DNA from: CADEDH01 sp963732695
GTDB lineage: Bacteria; Actinomycetota; Acidimicrobiia; Acidimicrobiales; SZUA-35
Length of the DNA stretch: 64,000 nt
Direction of reading: 5' to 3'
NCBI GenBank assembly: GCA_963732695.1
Contig: CAVTAP010000008.1
Location: forward strand, 434,001-498,000
Part shown: positions 15,875-24,075 of the stretch, piece by piece
Position numbering within the stretch: position 1 is the first letter of the stretch
How the letters are laid out: every line of letters begins with the position of its first letter
Notes under the pieces: generated by a model
Told to the model about the DNA's origin: nothing
Seen by the model: the letters and a program-made list of their open reading frames with translations, nothing else
Databases searched by the model: none
Translations under genes and position numbers: made by a program

Positions 15875-16368
15875 CAGAATTCCTCCCGGTTGTCTCTCGA
15901 CTGGTTGTCGTTGCTCGTCGTGCTCATCCCTGCTCGCACCTCGGTTGCCCGGGCCACGTCGAGCACCAGCAGGAGGTCGCCCTCGAGCTGGTGCACGCCC
16001 GTCACGAGGTACTGCATGGCCTCGTCCAGGGTGTCGGGGGGTGGGTCGCAGCGGAGGTCCTCGGTGTTGAGGACCCCGCCCACGCTGTCGACCAGCAAGC
16101 TGACCGGACCATCATCGGTCCGAACGACAACGCAGAAGGGTGGGTTGTGACCTGTGGGCTGGTGGATGCCCAGGCGGGCGGCCAGGCCGATCGCCGTGAC
16201 CACCTGGCCCCGCAGGTTGATGAGGCCCCGCACCGACGGCTCGGTCCTCGGCACCCGCACCATCGGCTGGTTGACCAGGACCTCCTGGACGTGGTGGGCG
16301 TCGATGGCGAGATGGGCCTGTCCCACCCAGAAGGTGGCCAGCAGCTTGGTTGTCTTGGTGGCGGCCAT
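15874..16368 (-). CDS. cheW: Chemotaxis coupling protein CheW
   Basis: A 164-residue SH3-like adaptor linking receptors to CheA. Family landmarks are the HHVQEVLVNQPMVRVPRTEPSVRGLINLRGQV segment (strand, then the NLRG turn), LLVDSVGGVL and the final strand LLVLDV. It is of normal length with a short polar tail. The ATG at 16368 shares a base with the cheA stop, so synthesis is coupled to CheA. Confidence 0.95.
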   Translation of the reverse strand: MAATKTTKLLATFWVGQAHLAIDAHHVQEVLVNQPMVRVPRTEPSVRGLINLRGQVVTAIGLAARLGIHQPTGHNPPFCVVVRTDDGPVSLLVDSVGGVLNTEDLRCDPPPDTLDEAMQYLVTGVHQLEGDLLLVLDVARATEVRAGMSTTSNDNQSRDNREEF

Positions 16369-18809
16369 CACCAGGCTCCGCTCATGGCAGGGGTGTCGCC
16401 TCGGGTGGCGGCCACCACGGCTTCGATGTCGATGACGTCGGTGACCTTGCCCTCGATCAGCACCGACACCCGCACCGGGTAGTTCCCCGGTCGGGCGCCG
16501 TTGGGATCGGCGTCGGACACCTCGATGATCCGGTCGACCACGATCCCGGCCACGTCGTCCTCGGTCTCGTGCACCAGCACCAGCAGGGAGCGGGGCTCTT
16601 CGACCGCCACCATGTCGTCGAAGGCGCCGCCCCCGCTGTTCCAGCCGCCACCGGGCAGCAGGCTCTGGAGACGGACCAGACGCATGAGGCGGTCCCGGTA
16701 GGTGACCACCTCCACCCCGGAGGCGTGCTCGATGCTGGTGAGGGGAATGCTCTCGAGACGGGTGATCCCGTCGAGGGGGAAGCCGATACGGGTGGAGCCG
16801 CTGGTGCAGACGAGCACCGTCTCGTGGCCGGACTTGACGCGGACCTGGTCGGGGTCGCCGCCCCGGGTCTGCTCGTCGCCGGCCTGGAGGTCGACCACCC
16901 GGGTGATCCCGATGGGGTCGAGGATCAGGGCCACCGACCCGTCGCCCAGCACGGTGGAGCCGGCGAAGGTGTCGAGGTCCTTGAGGTGGGCCCGCAGCGG
17001 CTTGACCACGATCTCCTCGGTGTTCTCCACCGCGTCCACCACGAAGCCGAAGATGCGGCCGTTGGCCTCCAGCACCACGATGTACTTGTCGGTCCAGACC
17101 CGGGCCGGCCCGGGATCGTCGGCCAGCACGTCGCTCCAGTGGAGCAGCGGGAGCAGCTCGCCCCGGAGGCGGTACAGCGGGGTGTCGCCCACCAGCTCGA
17201 TGGGAGCGGTGGGGTCGACCCGGTGGAGCTCCAGCACGTTGAGCTGGGGGATCAGGTAGCGCTCGCTGGCGCAGCGGACCCGCAGGGCGGGGATGATGGC
17301 CAGGGTGAGCGGGATGCGCAGGGTGAACACCGTGCCCTTGCCCAGCTCGGTCTGGATGTCGATGGTCCCGCCGATCTCGTCGATGCTGCGCTTCACCACG
17401 TCCATGCCGACGCCCCGGCCGCTCACCTTGGTTATGGCCTTGGCCGTGGACAGTCCGGGCAGGAACACCAGGTTGGCCAGCTCCCGCTCGCTCATGTCGG
17501 CCACCGTCTCGGCGCTCATCAGGCCCCGGTCCACCACCTTGGCCCCGAGGGCCTCCAGGTTCAGGCCGGCGCCGTCGTCGCTGATCTCCACGATCACCTG
17601 GCCGCCCTCGTGGCGGGCCCGGAGCGAGACCGTGCCGGTCTCGGGCTTGCCCACCGCCAGTCGGGCCGCCGCGTCCTCCAGGCCGTGGTCCACGGCGTTG
17701 CGGATGATGTGGGTGAGAGGATCCCGGATCGCTTCCAGCAGGGTCTTGTCCAGCTCGGTCTCCGACCCGTCCATCTCGAGCGAGATCCGCTTGTCGAGCT
17801 GGGTGGCCAGATCCCGGATCATTCGGGGCAGCCGGTTCCACAGGTTGCCGATGGGCTGCATCCGGGTCTCCATCAGCGCCTGCTGGAGATCCCCGGTCAC
17901 GATGTCGAGCTGTTGAGCCGCGGCCTGGAGCCCGGCTGAGGCGTCGCTGCCAGTGTTCTGGTTGATCTGGTTGCGGGCCAGCACGAGCTCGCTCACCAGG
18001 TTCATCAGCCGGTCGAGGAGGGCAACGTCGACCCGGATCGAGTTCTCGGTGCTGGACTTGCCGCTGGCGGGCCCGGCCGGCCGTTCGCCCTCGCCGCTGG
18101 CAGGCACCGGGGCCGGAGCAGCGCCGGGAGCCGGAGCGGATGCAGCGGGAGCGGCGGCGGTCTCCGCCGCGGTCGGGGCCTCGGCGAAGGCGAGCACGGG
18201 CGGGGCATCGCCCGCCTGGAGAGCGCCGACCAGATCGTCGAGCTCGGCCAGGCCGATCTCCGGCCTCTCGGGCCTCGCCGGCTCGACATCGAGGTCGAGC
18301 TCCGATTCCGGGCCGTCGTCGGCGTCGGCTCCGTCGATGTCGTCGACCTCGTCGGCCCGATCCTCGTCGGCGGCGGGGCCGACCACCTCGGCTGGAGCGG
18401 GGGCCGGCGGGGTGTCGCCGTTGGCCAGGGCGATCAGGCGGGCCGACATCTCGGCCACGTCCATACCGGCGTCGGTGCCCTCGGCCTCGACCACGTCGAG
18501 GATGGCCCGAACCCGGTCCACCATCTGCAGGAGCACGGTGGTGAGGGTGGAGTCGAGGCTCATGGCCCCGTCCCGCAGGAGGCTCAGCAGGTTCTCACCG
18601 GCGTGGGTGAGCTGCTCCAGGCGGCCGAAGTCCAGGAAGGCGGCTGTGCCCTTGATGGTGTGGACCGTCCGGAAGATGCTGCCCAGCAGCTCGGCCGAGG
18701 TCGGATCCTGCTCCAGCGTGACGAACTCCTCGTCCAGCCGATCCAGGTTCTCCCGGCTCTCCACCAGGAACTCAGCGATGATCTCGCTCATGTCCTCGGC
18801 GTCGCTCAT
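16368..18809 (-). CDS. cheA: Chemotaxis histidine kinase CheA with two CheW-like C-terminal domains
   Basis: An 813-residue kinase, longer than the usual 650-700. The HPt domain has the phospho-acceptor H50 in TVHTIKGTAAFL. Residues about 120-260 are an acidic and Ala/Pro-rich linker with no clear CheY-binding P2 domain. The dimerisation helix pair starts near 258 (RVDVALLDRLMNLVSELV). The ATPase domain has the N-box HIIRNAVDHGLE, DDGAGLN and GRGVGMDVV. After it come two consecutive CheW-like regions: LRVRCASERYLIPQ and, about 150 residues on, a second one starting ETVLVCTSGSTRIGFPLDGI. The second could recruit extra CheW or receptors. A GGGGAAG site precedes the ATG. Confidence 0.95.
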   Translation of the reverse strand: MSDAEDMSEIIAEFLVESRENLDRLDEEFVTLEQDPTSAELLGSIFRTVHTIKGTAAFLDFGRLEQLTHAGENLLSLLRDGAMSLDSTLTTVLLQMVDRVRAILDVVEAEGTDAGMDVAEMSARLIALANGDTPPAPAPAEVVGPAADEDRADEVDDIDGADADDGPESELDLDVEPARPERPEIGLAELDDLVGALQAGDAPPVLAFAEAPTAAETAAAPAASAPAPGAAPAPVPASGEGERPAGPASGKSSTENSIRVDVALLDRLMNLVSELVLARNQINQNTGSDASAGLQAAAQQLDIVTGDLQQALMETRMQPIGNLWNRLPRMIRDLATQLDKRISLEMDGSETELDKTLLEAIRDPLTHIIRNAVDHGLEDAAARLAVGKPETGTVSLRARHEGGQVIVEISDDGAGLNLEALGAKVVDRGLMSAETVADMSERELANLVFLPGLSTAKAITKVSGRGVGMDVVKRSIDEIGGTIDIQTELGKGTVFTLRIPLTLAIIPALRVRCASERYLIPQLNVLELHRVDPTAPIELVGDTPLYRLRGELLPLLHWSDVLADDPGPARVWTDKYIVVLEANGRIFGFVVDAVENTEEIVVKPLRAHLKDLDTFAGSTVLGDGSVALILDPIGITRVVDLQAGDEQTRGGDPDQVRVKSGHETVLVCTSGSTRIGFPLDGITRLESIPLTSIEHASGVEVVTYRDRLMRLVRLQSLLPGGGWNSGGGAFDDMVAVEEPRSLLVLVHETEDDVAGIVVDRIIEVSDADPNGARPGNYPVRVSVLIEGKVTDVIDIEAVVAATRGDTPAMSGAW

Positions 18810-18931
18810 CCCACTTCCCCGTCCGGGCCCGGTGCCGGGCCCCTTCCACGTCTGTCAGTCACGTTCACGACCACCGTCGGCCGCACCGCTCCCCTGCTGA
18901 GGGAATCGGTCACCACGAGATGCTCCCGGTG

Positions 18932-18968
18932 TTCGCCGAAGGCGAATCCGAGGCGCCCGAAGGGGCGC
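18932..18968 (-). terminator. Twin hairpins after the MCP gene
   Basis: TTCGCC-GAA-GGCGAA (18932-18946) and GCGCCC-GAAG-GGGCGC (18953-18968) stand back to back, starting 3 bases beyond the MCP stop at 18971. There is no U-tract. They sit between the MCP and cheA genes, so they may attenuate rather than end transcription. Confidence 0.5.
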
Positions 18969-18970
18969 AC

Positions 18971-21076
18971 TCAGCCCCAGCCGGAGGGAACCAGCGACTC
19001 CAGTTCGTCGGCCGTCACACTGTCCACGGCGGGGCTCGGCGTGCCCGCCGGACGGGCCGAGCCGCCCCGGCGATCGGAGCCGGCGGCGGCGATCTCGAAG
19101 CGGGCCAGCAGCTGCTTGAGCCGGCTGGCCAGGCGGTCCAGCTCGGCCGCCGACTGCTGAGCGTGGCTCGCCCCGTCCCGCGTCTGGTCGGCGGCCTCGG
19201 CCACCGCCCCGATGCTGGAGGCGATGTTGGCCGTGCCCACCGTGACCTGGTGGATGCTGTGGCTCACCTCGGAGGTGGTGGCGCTCTGCTCCTCCACCGC
19301 ACCGGCGATGGCGGTGGCGATCTCGTTGACCTTGTCGATCAGGCCGCTGATCTCGGTGATGGCGTCCACCGCGCCGGCGGCGTCGCTCTGGATGGCCTCG
19401 ATCTTGGCCTGGATCTCCTCGGTGGCGGTGGCCGTCTGCTGGGCCAGCGCCTTCACCTCGTTGGCCACCACGGCGAAGCCCTTGCCCGCTTCGCCCACCC
19501 GGGCCGCCTCGATGGTGGCGTTCAGGGCCAGCAGGTTGGTCTGCTCGGCGATCGAGGTGATCACGCCGATCACGTTGCCGATGTCGGTGGCCGAGGCGTC
19601 GAGCTTCTCCATCCGGTTGCGGGCCAGGCCCGAGGCCTCCACCGCCGAGTACGTCATGCGGGCCGCTTCGGCCGTGTTCTCGGCGATCTCCCGCACGCTC
19701 GCCCCCATCTCCTCCATGGCGGCGGCCACGGCGGTGGAGCTGGCCGAGATCTGCTCGGAGGCGGCCACCACGTCGGTGGCCTGACCGGCGGTCTGCTTGG
19801 CGTTGGACGCCATCTCGTCACTGAGGCGGGTCAGGCCGGCCGAGGCGGAGGTCAGCTCGCCGGCCGAGTTGTCGACCTCGGCCAGGGTGGAGGAGATGGC
19901 ACCGAGCGCCGAGTTCAGGGCCTCGGCCGTCTGGCCCACCTCGTCGGAGGAGTTGACATCGAAGGCGACGGTGAGGTCGCCCTTGGCCACCTTCTTCAGC
20001 TTGTCGGCGTTCACCCGCAGGGGCCGGGCCACGCTGCGCCCCATGAACAGGCCGATCGTCACCACCAGGAAGGCGAGCACGGCGGCGATGAGCAGCATGG
20101 CGTTGCGGGCGGCGTACGCACCGGCCTGGGCCTCTGCCGCATCTTCCGCCACCACGACCGCCCATCCACTACCTGCGTAGGAACCGAACCCGTCGAGGCC
20201 GTAGTAGCCGAAGACAGCCTCCCGCCCGGTCGCCTCGTCGGGTCCCACCCCGTAGCCCCACTCGCCGGCGCTGTCGACGGCAAGGGAGGCCACCGCCACG
20301 CCCTCATCGATGAGGTTGGTAGTGAGCGCGTCGTCTGGAGTCGGGCCCCGCAGCACGAGGCCATCGCGGTTGACGAGGTGGGACTGGAACGAGCTCAGGC
20401 CGTCCTCTTCGTACTCGGCGTCGGCCTGGTCGAAGATGCCGCCGACCGTGAGCTCGAACGAGACCTCGTTGTGCCATACCCCTACGATCTGGCCGGTGTC
20501 ATCGGTGATGGGGGCCGAGAACGGCAGGGTGACGGCCTTCTCGCCGTAGGCCCGGGCCACCAGCTCGCTCTGGTGGGCGTCGGTGTAATAGGTGCCTCCC
20601 TCCGGAGTCCGGCCTTCGGCCACCGTGGTGAACCAGTCCTCGTTCGACACGTCGGCGCCGATGAGTCCGGCCGAATCGATGGCCGATCCGTCGCCGTCGA
20701 CCGCGTTGACCGCCGTCACCCGGCCCGACGCGTCGGCGATCATCACCAGGTCGTAGACGTCGTAGGCGTCGGTCAGGAAGTCCACCAGCTCCTGCTGCTC
20801 GGCCGGGCTGCCGACCGCCTTGGGGTTGGCGGCGAAGGCCTGGGCGTCGCCGTAGCGCTCGAACAGGTTGCGGTCGATCATTCGCCCGCTGCTCACTGCG
20901 GCGTCGGCCATGCGGTCACCCGCCGCGTCCTTCAGATTTCCCATCGCCTTGGTGTTGGCGTAGAAGCCGATGATGCCGGCCGGCAGCAGGCCCATGGCCA
21001 GGAAGGCCACCACCAGCTTGCTGCTCAGGCTGTTGAACTTGAGGCCGCCGGGCCGGACCGTCTTTGCAACTCTCAT
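18971..21076 (-). CDS. Methyl-accepting chemotaxis protein with dCache-like sensor
   Basis: A 701-residue membrane receptor heading the chemosensory cluster. A first membrane helix (about 17-37), a 260-residue extracellular dCache-like sensor with VYDLVMIADASGRV and later PAS-like strands, and a second helix (NAMLLIAAVLAFLVV) lead to a HAMP segment (ARPLRVNADKLKKVAKGDL). The cytoplasmic hairpin holds the conserved tip LLALNATIEAARVGEAGKGF. The C-terminus (LESLVPSGWG) lacks the NWETF-type CheR tether. The start is uncertain: ATG 21076 lacks a strong ribosome site. The ligand is unknown; dCache domains often bind amino acids or organic acids. Confidence 0.92.
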   Translation of the reverse strand: MRVAKTVRPGGLKFNSLSSKLVVAFLAMGLLPAGIIGFYANTKAMGNLKDAAGDRMADAAVSSGRMIDRNLFERYGDAQAFAANPKAVGSPAEQQELVDFLTDAYDVYDLVMIADASGRVTAVNAVDGDGSAIDSAGLIGADVSNEDWFTTVAEGRTPEGGTYYTDAHQSELVARAYGEKAVTLPFSAPITDDTGQIVGVWHNEVSFELTVGGIFDQADAEYEEDGLSSFQSHLVNRDGLVLRGPTPDDALTTNLIDEGVAVASLAVDSAGEWGYGVGPDEATGREAVFGYYGLDGFGSYAGSGWAVVVAEDAAEAQAGAYAARNAMLLIAAVLAFLVVTIGLFMGRSVARPLRVNADKLKKVAKGDLTVAFDVNSSDEVGQTAEALNSALGAISSTLAEVDNSAGELTSASAGLTRLSDEMASNAKQTAGQATDVVAASEQISASSTAVAAAMEEMGASVREIAENTAEAARMTYSAVEASGLARNRMEKLDASATDIGNVIGVITSIAEQTNLLALNATIEAARVGEAGKGFAVVANEVKALAQQTATATEEIQAKIEAIQSDAAGAVDAITEISGLIDKVNEIATAIAGAVEEQSATTSEVSHSIHQVTVGTANIASSIGAVAEAADQTRDGASHAQQSAAELDRLASRLKQLLARFEIAAAGSDRRGGSARPAGTPSPAVDSVTADELESLVPSGWG

Positions 21077-21168
21077 CTGGCGTACCCACGCGTAGTCGGC
21101 GCCGACCGCGGTCGACGAGCTCCCTGGTGTCGCTCTCCATTCGGACGACCCCGGGGGGAACTTGATCG

Positions 21169-22104
21169 TTACGCACCAGGTTCCGGCTCGGCGGCCCCCT
21201 CCCCGTTGGTCGTGATCTTGCGGATCTCGCCCGTCAGGCGGTCGGCCAGGTGCCACCGGTGGCGACGGCGGGGGATCCGGCGGCGCTGGCCGTAGACGAA
21301 GTTCACCACACCCCCGATCAGCAGCACCTGGGCCGACATCCAGAGCCAGGTGAGGGCGAGGAGGCTGGCGCCGATGGCGGCGGTGACGCCGTTGGCGTCG
21401 GCCGTGAGGCTCACGTACCAGCCGAAACCGATCGTGAGCAGCCACCACATCACGGCGGCGGCCACCGCCCCCGGCAGGTCGTGGCGGAAGCGACTGCGCT
21501 GGGCCGGGCCGAAGTGGTAGATGGTGGAGGCCCAACCGACCAGCACCACCACCGCCACCGCTGTCCGCGCCACCTGCTCGGCCAGCCCGTCGTCGATCTC
21601 GCTCCACACCCGCTGCTCCACGAGGATCAGGGGGGCCGAGATGAGCAGGCTGCCCAGGCCGAGGAGCAGGGCCACGAACCGGGTGTGGTACCAGGTCCGG
21701 CCCTCCTTCACTTCGTAGATGTCCTCCAGGGCCCGGATGAGCCCGGAGAACCCCCGGCTGACCGACCACAGGGCCACGGCCAGCGACACGGTGAGCAGCC
21801 CGGGATTGGTCTGGCGGAAGAGGGAATCCACCGCCGATCGCACGCTCGAGCCCTGGGCCGTGAACACCCGGTCGACGAACCCGGTGACGTTCGCCTCCAG
21901 GTCGGCGGTGAGGTTGGCGCCGATGATGCGGCCCAGCCAACCGAGGGCGGCCAGGAGGGCCAGGACGGCGGCCGGGAGCGACACCAGGATCCAGAACGTC
22001 ACCCCTGCCGCCAGGTCTCCCACCCCGCCGCGGTACCAGCGAACGGCCACGTCGACCACGAACCGCCACCAGGCGGCGAGCAGCTTGAAGGGGCCTCGCG
22101 TCAC
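21169..22104 (-). CDS. YihY/BrkB family membrane protein
   Basis: A 311-residue inner membrane protein with about six hydrophobic helices. The family pattern is clear: AAGVTFWILVSLPAAVLALLAALG near the N-terminus, then LWSVSRGFSGLIRALEDIYEV (the conserved ALExIY region), IYHFGP and a late WLWMSAQVLLIGG helix. A charged Arg-rich tail ends the protein. YihY/BrkB proteins are widespread and their function is not settled. The start is GTG 22104, with TAGGGT 6 bases upstream and no Shine-Dalgarno. It is divergent from the hydrolase gene at 22164. Confidence 0.88.
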   Translation of the reverse strand: MTRGPFKLLAAWWRFVVDVAVRWYRGGVGDLAAGVTFWILVSLPAAVLALLAALGWLGRIIGANLTADLEANVTGFVDRVFTAQGSSVRSAVDSLFRQTNPGLLTVSLAVALWSVSRGFSGLIRALEDIYEVKEGRTWYHTRFVALLLGLGSLLISAPLILVEQRVWSEIDDGLAEQVARTAVAVVVLVGWASTIYHFGPAQRSRFRHDLPGAVAAAVMWWLLTIGFGWYVSLTADANGVTAAIGASLLALTWLWMSAQVLLIGGVVNFVYGQRRRIPRRRHRWHLADRLTGEIRKITTNGEGAAEPEPGA

Positions 22105-22110
22105 CCTGTC

Positions 22111-22116
22111 ACCCTA
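22111..22116 (-). promoter_or_regulatory. -10 box, leaderless start of YihY/BrkB gene
   Basis: TAGGGT on the minus strand, 6 bases before GTG 22104. Confidence 0.5.
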
Positions 22117-22151
22117 GGAGCCGTCGGGTTACGGAGGGCGGCACCGTGCGG

Positions 22152-22157
22152 TAGGGT
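22152..22157 (+). promoter_or_regulatory. -10 box, leaderless start of dienelactone hydrolase gene
   Basis: TAGGGT, 6 bases before ATG 22164. The same hexamer on the other strand at 22111-22116 serves the divergent gene. Confidence 0.5.
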
Positions 22158-22163
22158 CGGGTG

Positions 22164-22850
22164 ATGGCCGCAGACTCGTCGCCGTTCACGAACGTGCGCG
22201 CCGGTGAGGCCTTCCTGGTCGCCCCGCCCGGAGGCGGCGAAGGCCCCGGCGTGTTGATCCTGCACTCCTGGTGGGGGCTCACCCAGTGGGTTCGCGACTT
22301 CTGCCGCCGGGTGGCCAAGGAGGGCTACACGGTGCTGGCGCCCGACATGTTCGACGGGGTGCAGCCGGTCACCGAGGCCGAGGGCGAGGCGGTACTGGGC
22401 AGCGCCGACGCCGACGAGCTGTCGGGCCTGGTGATGTCGTCGGCCCACACCCTGCGGGCCTTGTCGGCCGACCCGGCCAAGCCCATCGCCGTGATCGGGT
22501 TCTCCATGGGCGCCTCCCTGGCGCTGTGGCTGTCGGCCCGCCTGCCCCAGGCCGTAGGGGCGGCCGTGGCCTTCTACGGGGCCCAGAGCATCGACTTCGA
22601 CGACGCCACGGCCGACTACCAGGGCCACTACGCCGAGCTGGACCACATCGTGAGCGAGGAGGACCGGGTGGTCACCGAATCCTTCATCCGTCTGGGGGGC
22701 CGTCACACCGAGTTCCATCTGTATCCCGGTACCCATCATTGGTTCTTCGAAGAGGGCGATACGTTCGACGCCGAAGCCGCCCGGCTGGCCTGGGACCGCA
22801 CGCGGCAGTTCCTGGCCGACCATCTGGGCGCCGGCGCCGGCGTGGCCTGA
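22164..22850 (+). CDS. Dienelactone hydrolase family protein
   Basis: A 228-residue alpha/beta hydrolase of the DLH family. Strand GVLILHSWWGL, then YTVLAPDMFDG (family D-x-x-x-G segment), nucleophile elbow IGFSMGASLA with Ser114 where classical dienelactone hydrolases have Cys, and His in YPGTHHWFFEEG near the end. The Ser version suggests a general esterase or thioesterase rather than true dienelactone hydrolase. The ATG at 22164 fits the -10 spacing; a GTG directly before it is the alternative. Confidence 0.85.
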   Translation: MAADSSPFTNVRAGEAFLVAPPGGGEGPGVLILHSWWGLTQWVRDFCRRVAKEGYTVLAPDMFDGVQPVTEAEGEAVLGSADADELSGLVMSSAHTLRALSADPAKPIAVIGFSMGASLALWLSARLPQAVGAAVAFYGAQSIDFDDATADYQGHYAELDHIVSEEDRVVTESFIRLGGRHTEFHLYPGTHHWFFEEGDTFDAEAARLAWDRTRQFLADHLGAGAGVA

Positions 22851-22903
22851 CCAGCCGGCAACTTTCGATCAAGGGCGCGCCCCCGTCACGCCGATAGGGC
22901 GAC

Positions 22904-24007
22904 ATGAGAGGCACGAACATCGACTCACCGGCGGGCGCAGAGGCGCTGGCCGGCGAACGGCAGCATCTGGCTGATCTGGAGGGCAGGGCCGCCGCCATCA
23001 ACCGTTCCCAAGCCGTGATCGAGCTGGCGCTCGACGGCACCGTCACCGCGGTCAATCCCAACTTCTGCGCCCTGTTCGGCTACAGCCCCGAGGAGCTCCT
23101 CGGACAACACCACCGGGTGCTGGTCGAGGCCAGCTATGCCCGCTCCCCGGAGTACCACGAGTTCTGGGCGCAGCTGGGCCGGGGTCAGTTCATGGCCGGA
23201 GAGTTCAAACGGCTGGCCCGGGACGGTCGGGAGATCTGGCTGCACGCCACCTACAACCCGATCCTCGATCCCTCCGGGCGCCCGGTCCGCATCGTGAAAT
23301 ACGCCTCTGACATCACGGCCGAGAAGGCCCGGCAGGCTGCCTTCCAGGGCAGGGCGGACGCCATCGCCCGGGCCCAGGCCGTGATCGAGTTCGACCTCGA
23401 CGGCTACGTGCTGGCGGCCAACGACAACTTCCTACGGATGATGGGCTATTCCATGCGGGAGATCGACGGGCAGCATCACGCCATCTTCTGCGACGGCGGC
23501 TATCTCCGCTCGGCCGACTACCGGGACTTCTGGCTGCGGCTGCGCCGGGGCGAGTTCGTGTCCGGCCGGTTCCGTCGGCTGGGTAGGCACGGCCGGGAGA
23601 TCTGGATCCAGGCCAGCTACAGCCCGATCCTCGATCTGAACGGCCGGCCCGTCAGCGTCGTCAAGTTCGCTCACGACGTCACCGCCGAGGTGCTCCTCCA
23701 GGCGGCCACCCAGGAGAAGGCGGGACGGATCGCCGACACCGTCGAGCGCCTGACGAGGGCGGCCGTCATCATCGCGGAGCGCAGCCGGGAGGCACGGGAG
23801 CAGCTCGACACGATCACGTTCGACCGCGACACCGGCTTCGACGCCGTGCTGGGCACGCTCGACGCCCGTGAGATGCTGCGCCGGTCGTCGAACGAGATCG
23901 ACCAGATCGTGCAGGTGATCGGCGACGTCGCGGTCCAGGCCAACCTGCTGGCCTCCAGCGCCACGGCCGCGACGGCCTCCGGACGACGACCTCCGCTGGG
24001 CCGCTGA
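22904..24007 (+). CDS. PAS-PAS sensor protein with truncated MCP signalling tail
   Basis: A 367-residue soluble protein. Two PAS domains follow each other, about residues 30-140 (VIELALDGTVTAVNPNF) and about 150-262 (VIEFDLDGYVLAANDNF). Each has the FWxxLxxGxF and REIWxxAxYxPIxD blocks of the heme/flavin-type PAS pairs seen in Aer/BdlA-like receptors. The C-terminal 100 residues start an MCP helix, reaching VIGDVAVQANLLASSAT, which mirrors the QTNLLALNA tip. They then end in SGRRPPLGR without the return helix. It may be a decayed receptor or a dominant signalling stub. It lies close to the che cluster but on the other strand. Confidence 0.75.
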   Translation: MRGTNIDSPAGAEALAGERQHLADLEGRAAAINRSQAVIELALDGTVTAVNPNFCALFGYSPEELLGQHHRVLVEASYARSPEYHEFWAQLGRGQFMAGEFKRLARDGREIWLHATYNPILDPSGRPVRIVKYASDITAEKARQAAFQGRADAIARAQAVIEFDLDGYVLAANDNFLRMMGYSMREIDGQHHAIFCDGGYLRSADYRDFWLRLRRGEFVSGRFRRLGRHGREIWIQASYSPILDLNGRPVSVVKFAHDVTAEVLLQAATQEKAGRIADTVERLTRAAVIIAERSREAREQLDTITFDRDTGFDAVLGTLDAREMLRRSSNEIDQIVQVIGDVAVQANLLASSATAATASGRRPPLGR

Positions 24008-24062
24008 GCGGCGCAGCCGGAGCCGCCTGGGCACCGTGACCCGCCGCGCCGCCCGGCGGTGG

Positions 24063-24068
24063 CACACT
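24063..24068 (+). promoter_or_regulatory. Possible -10 box of DppBC-like fusion gene
   Basis: CACACT, 7 bases before ATG 24076. The same hexamer is found 8 bases before the start at 46032. Confidence 0.3.
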
Positions 24069-24075
24069 GTTGGCC

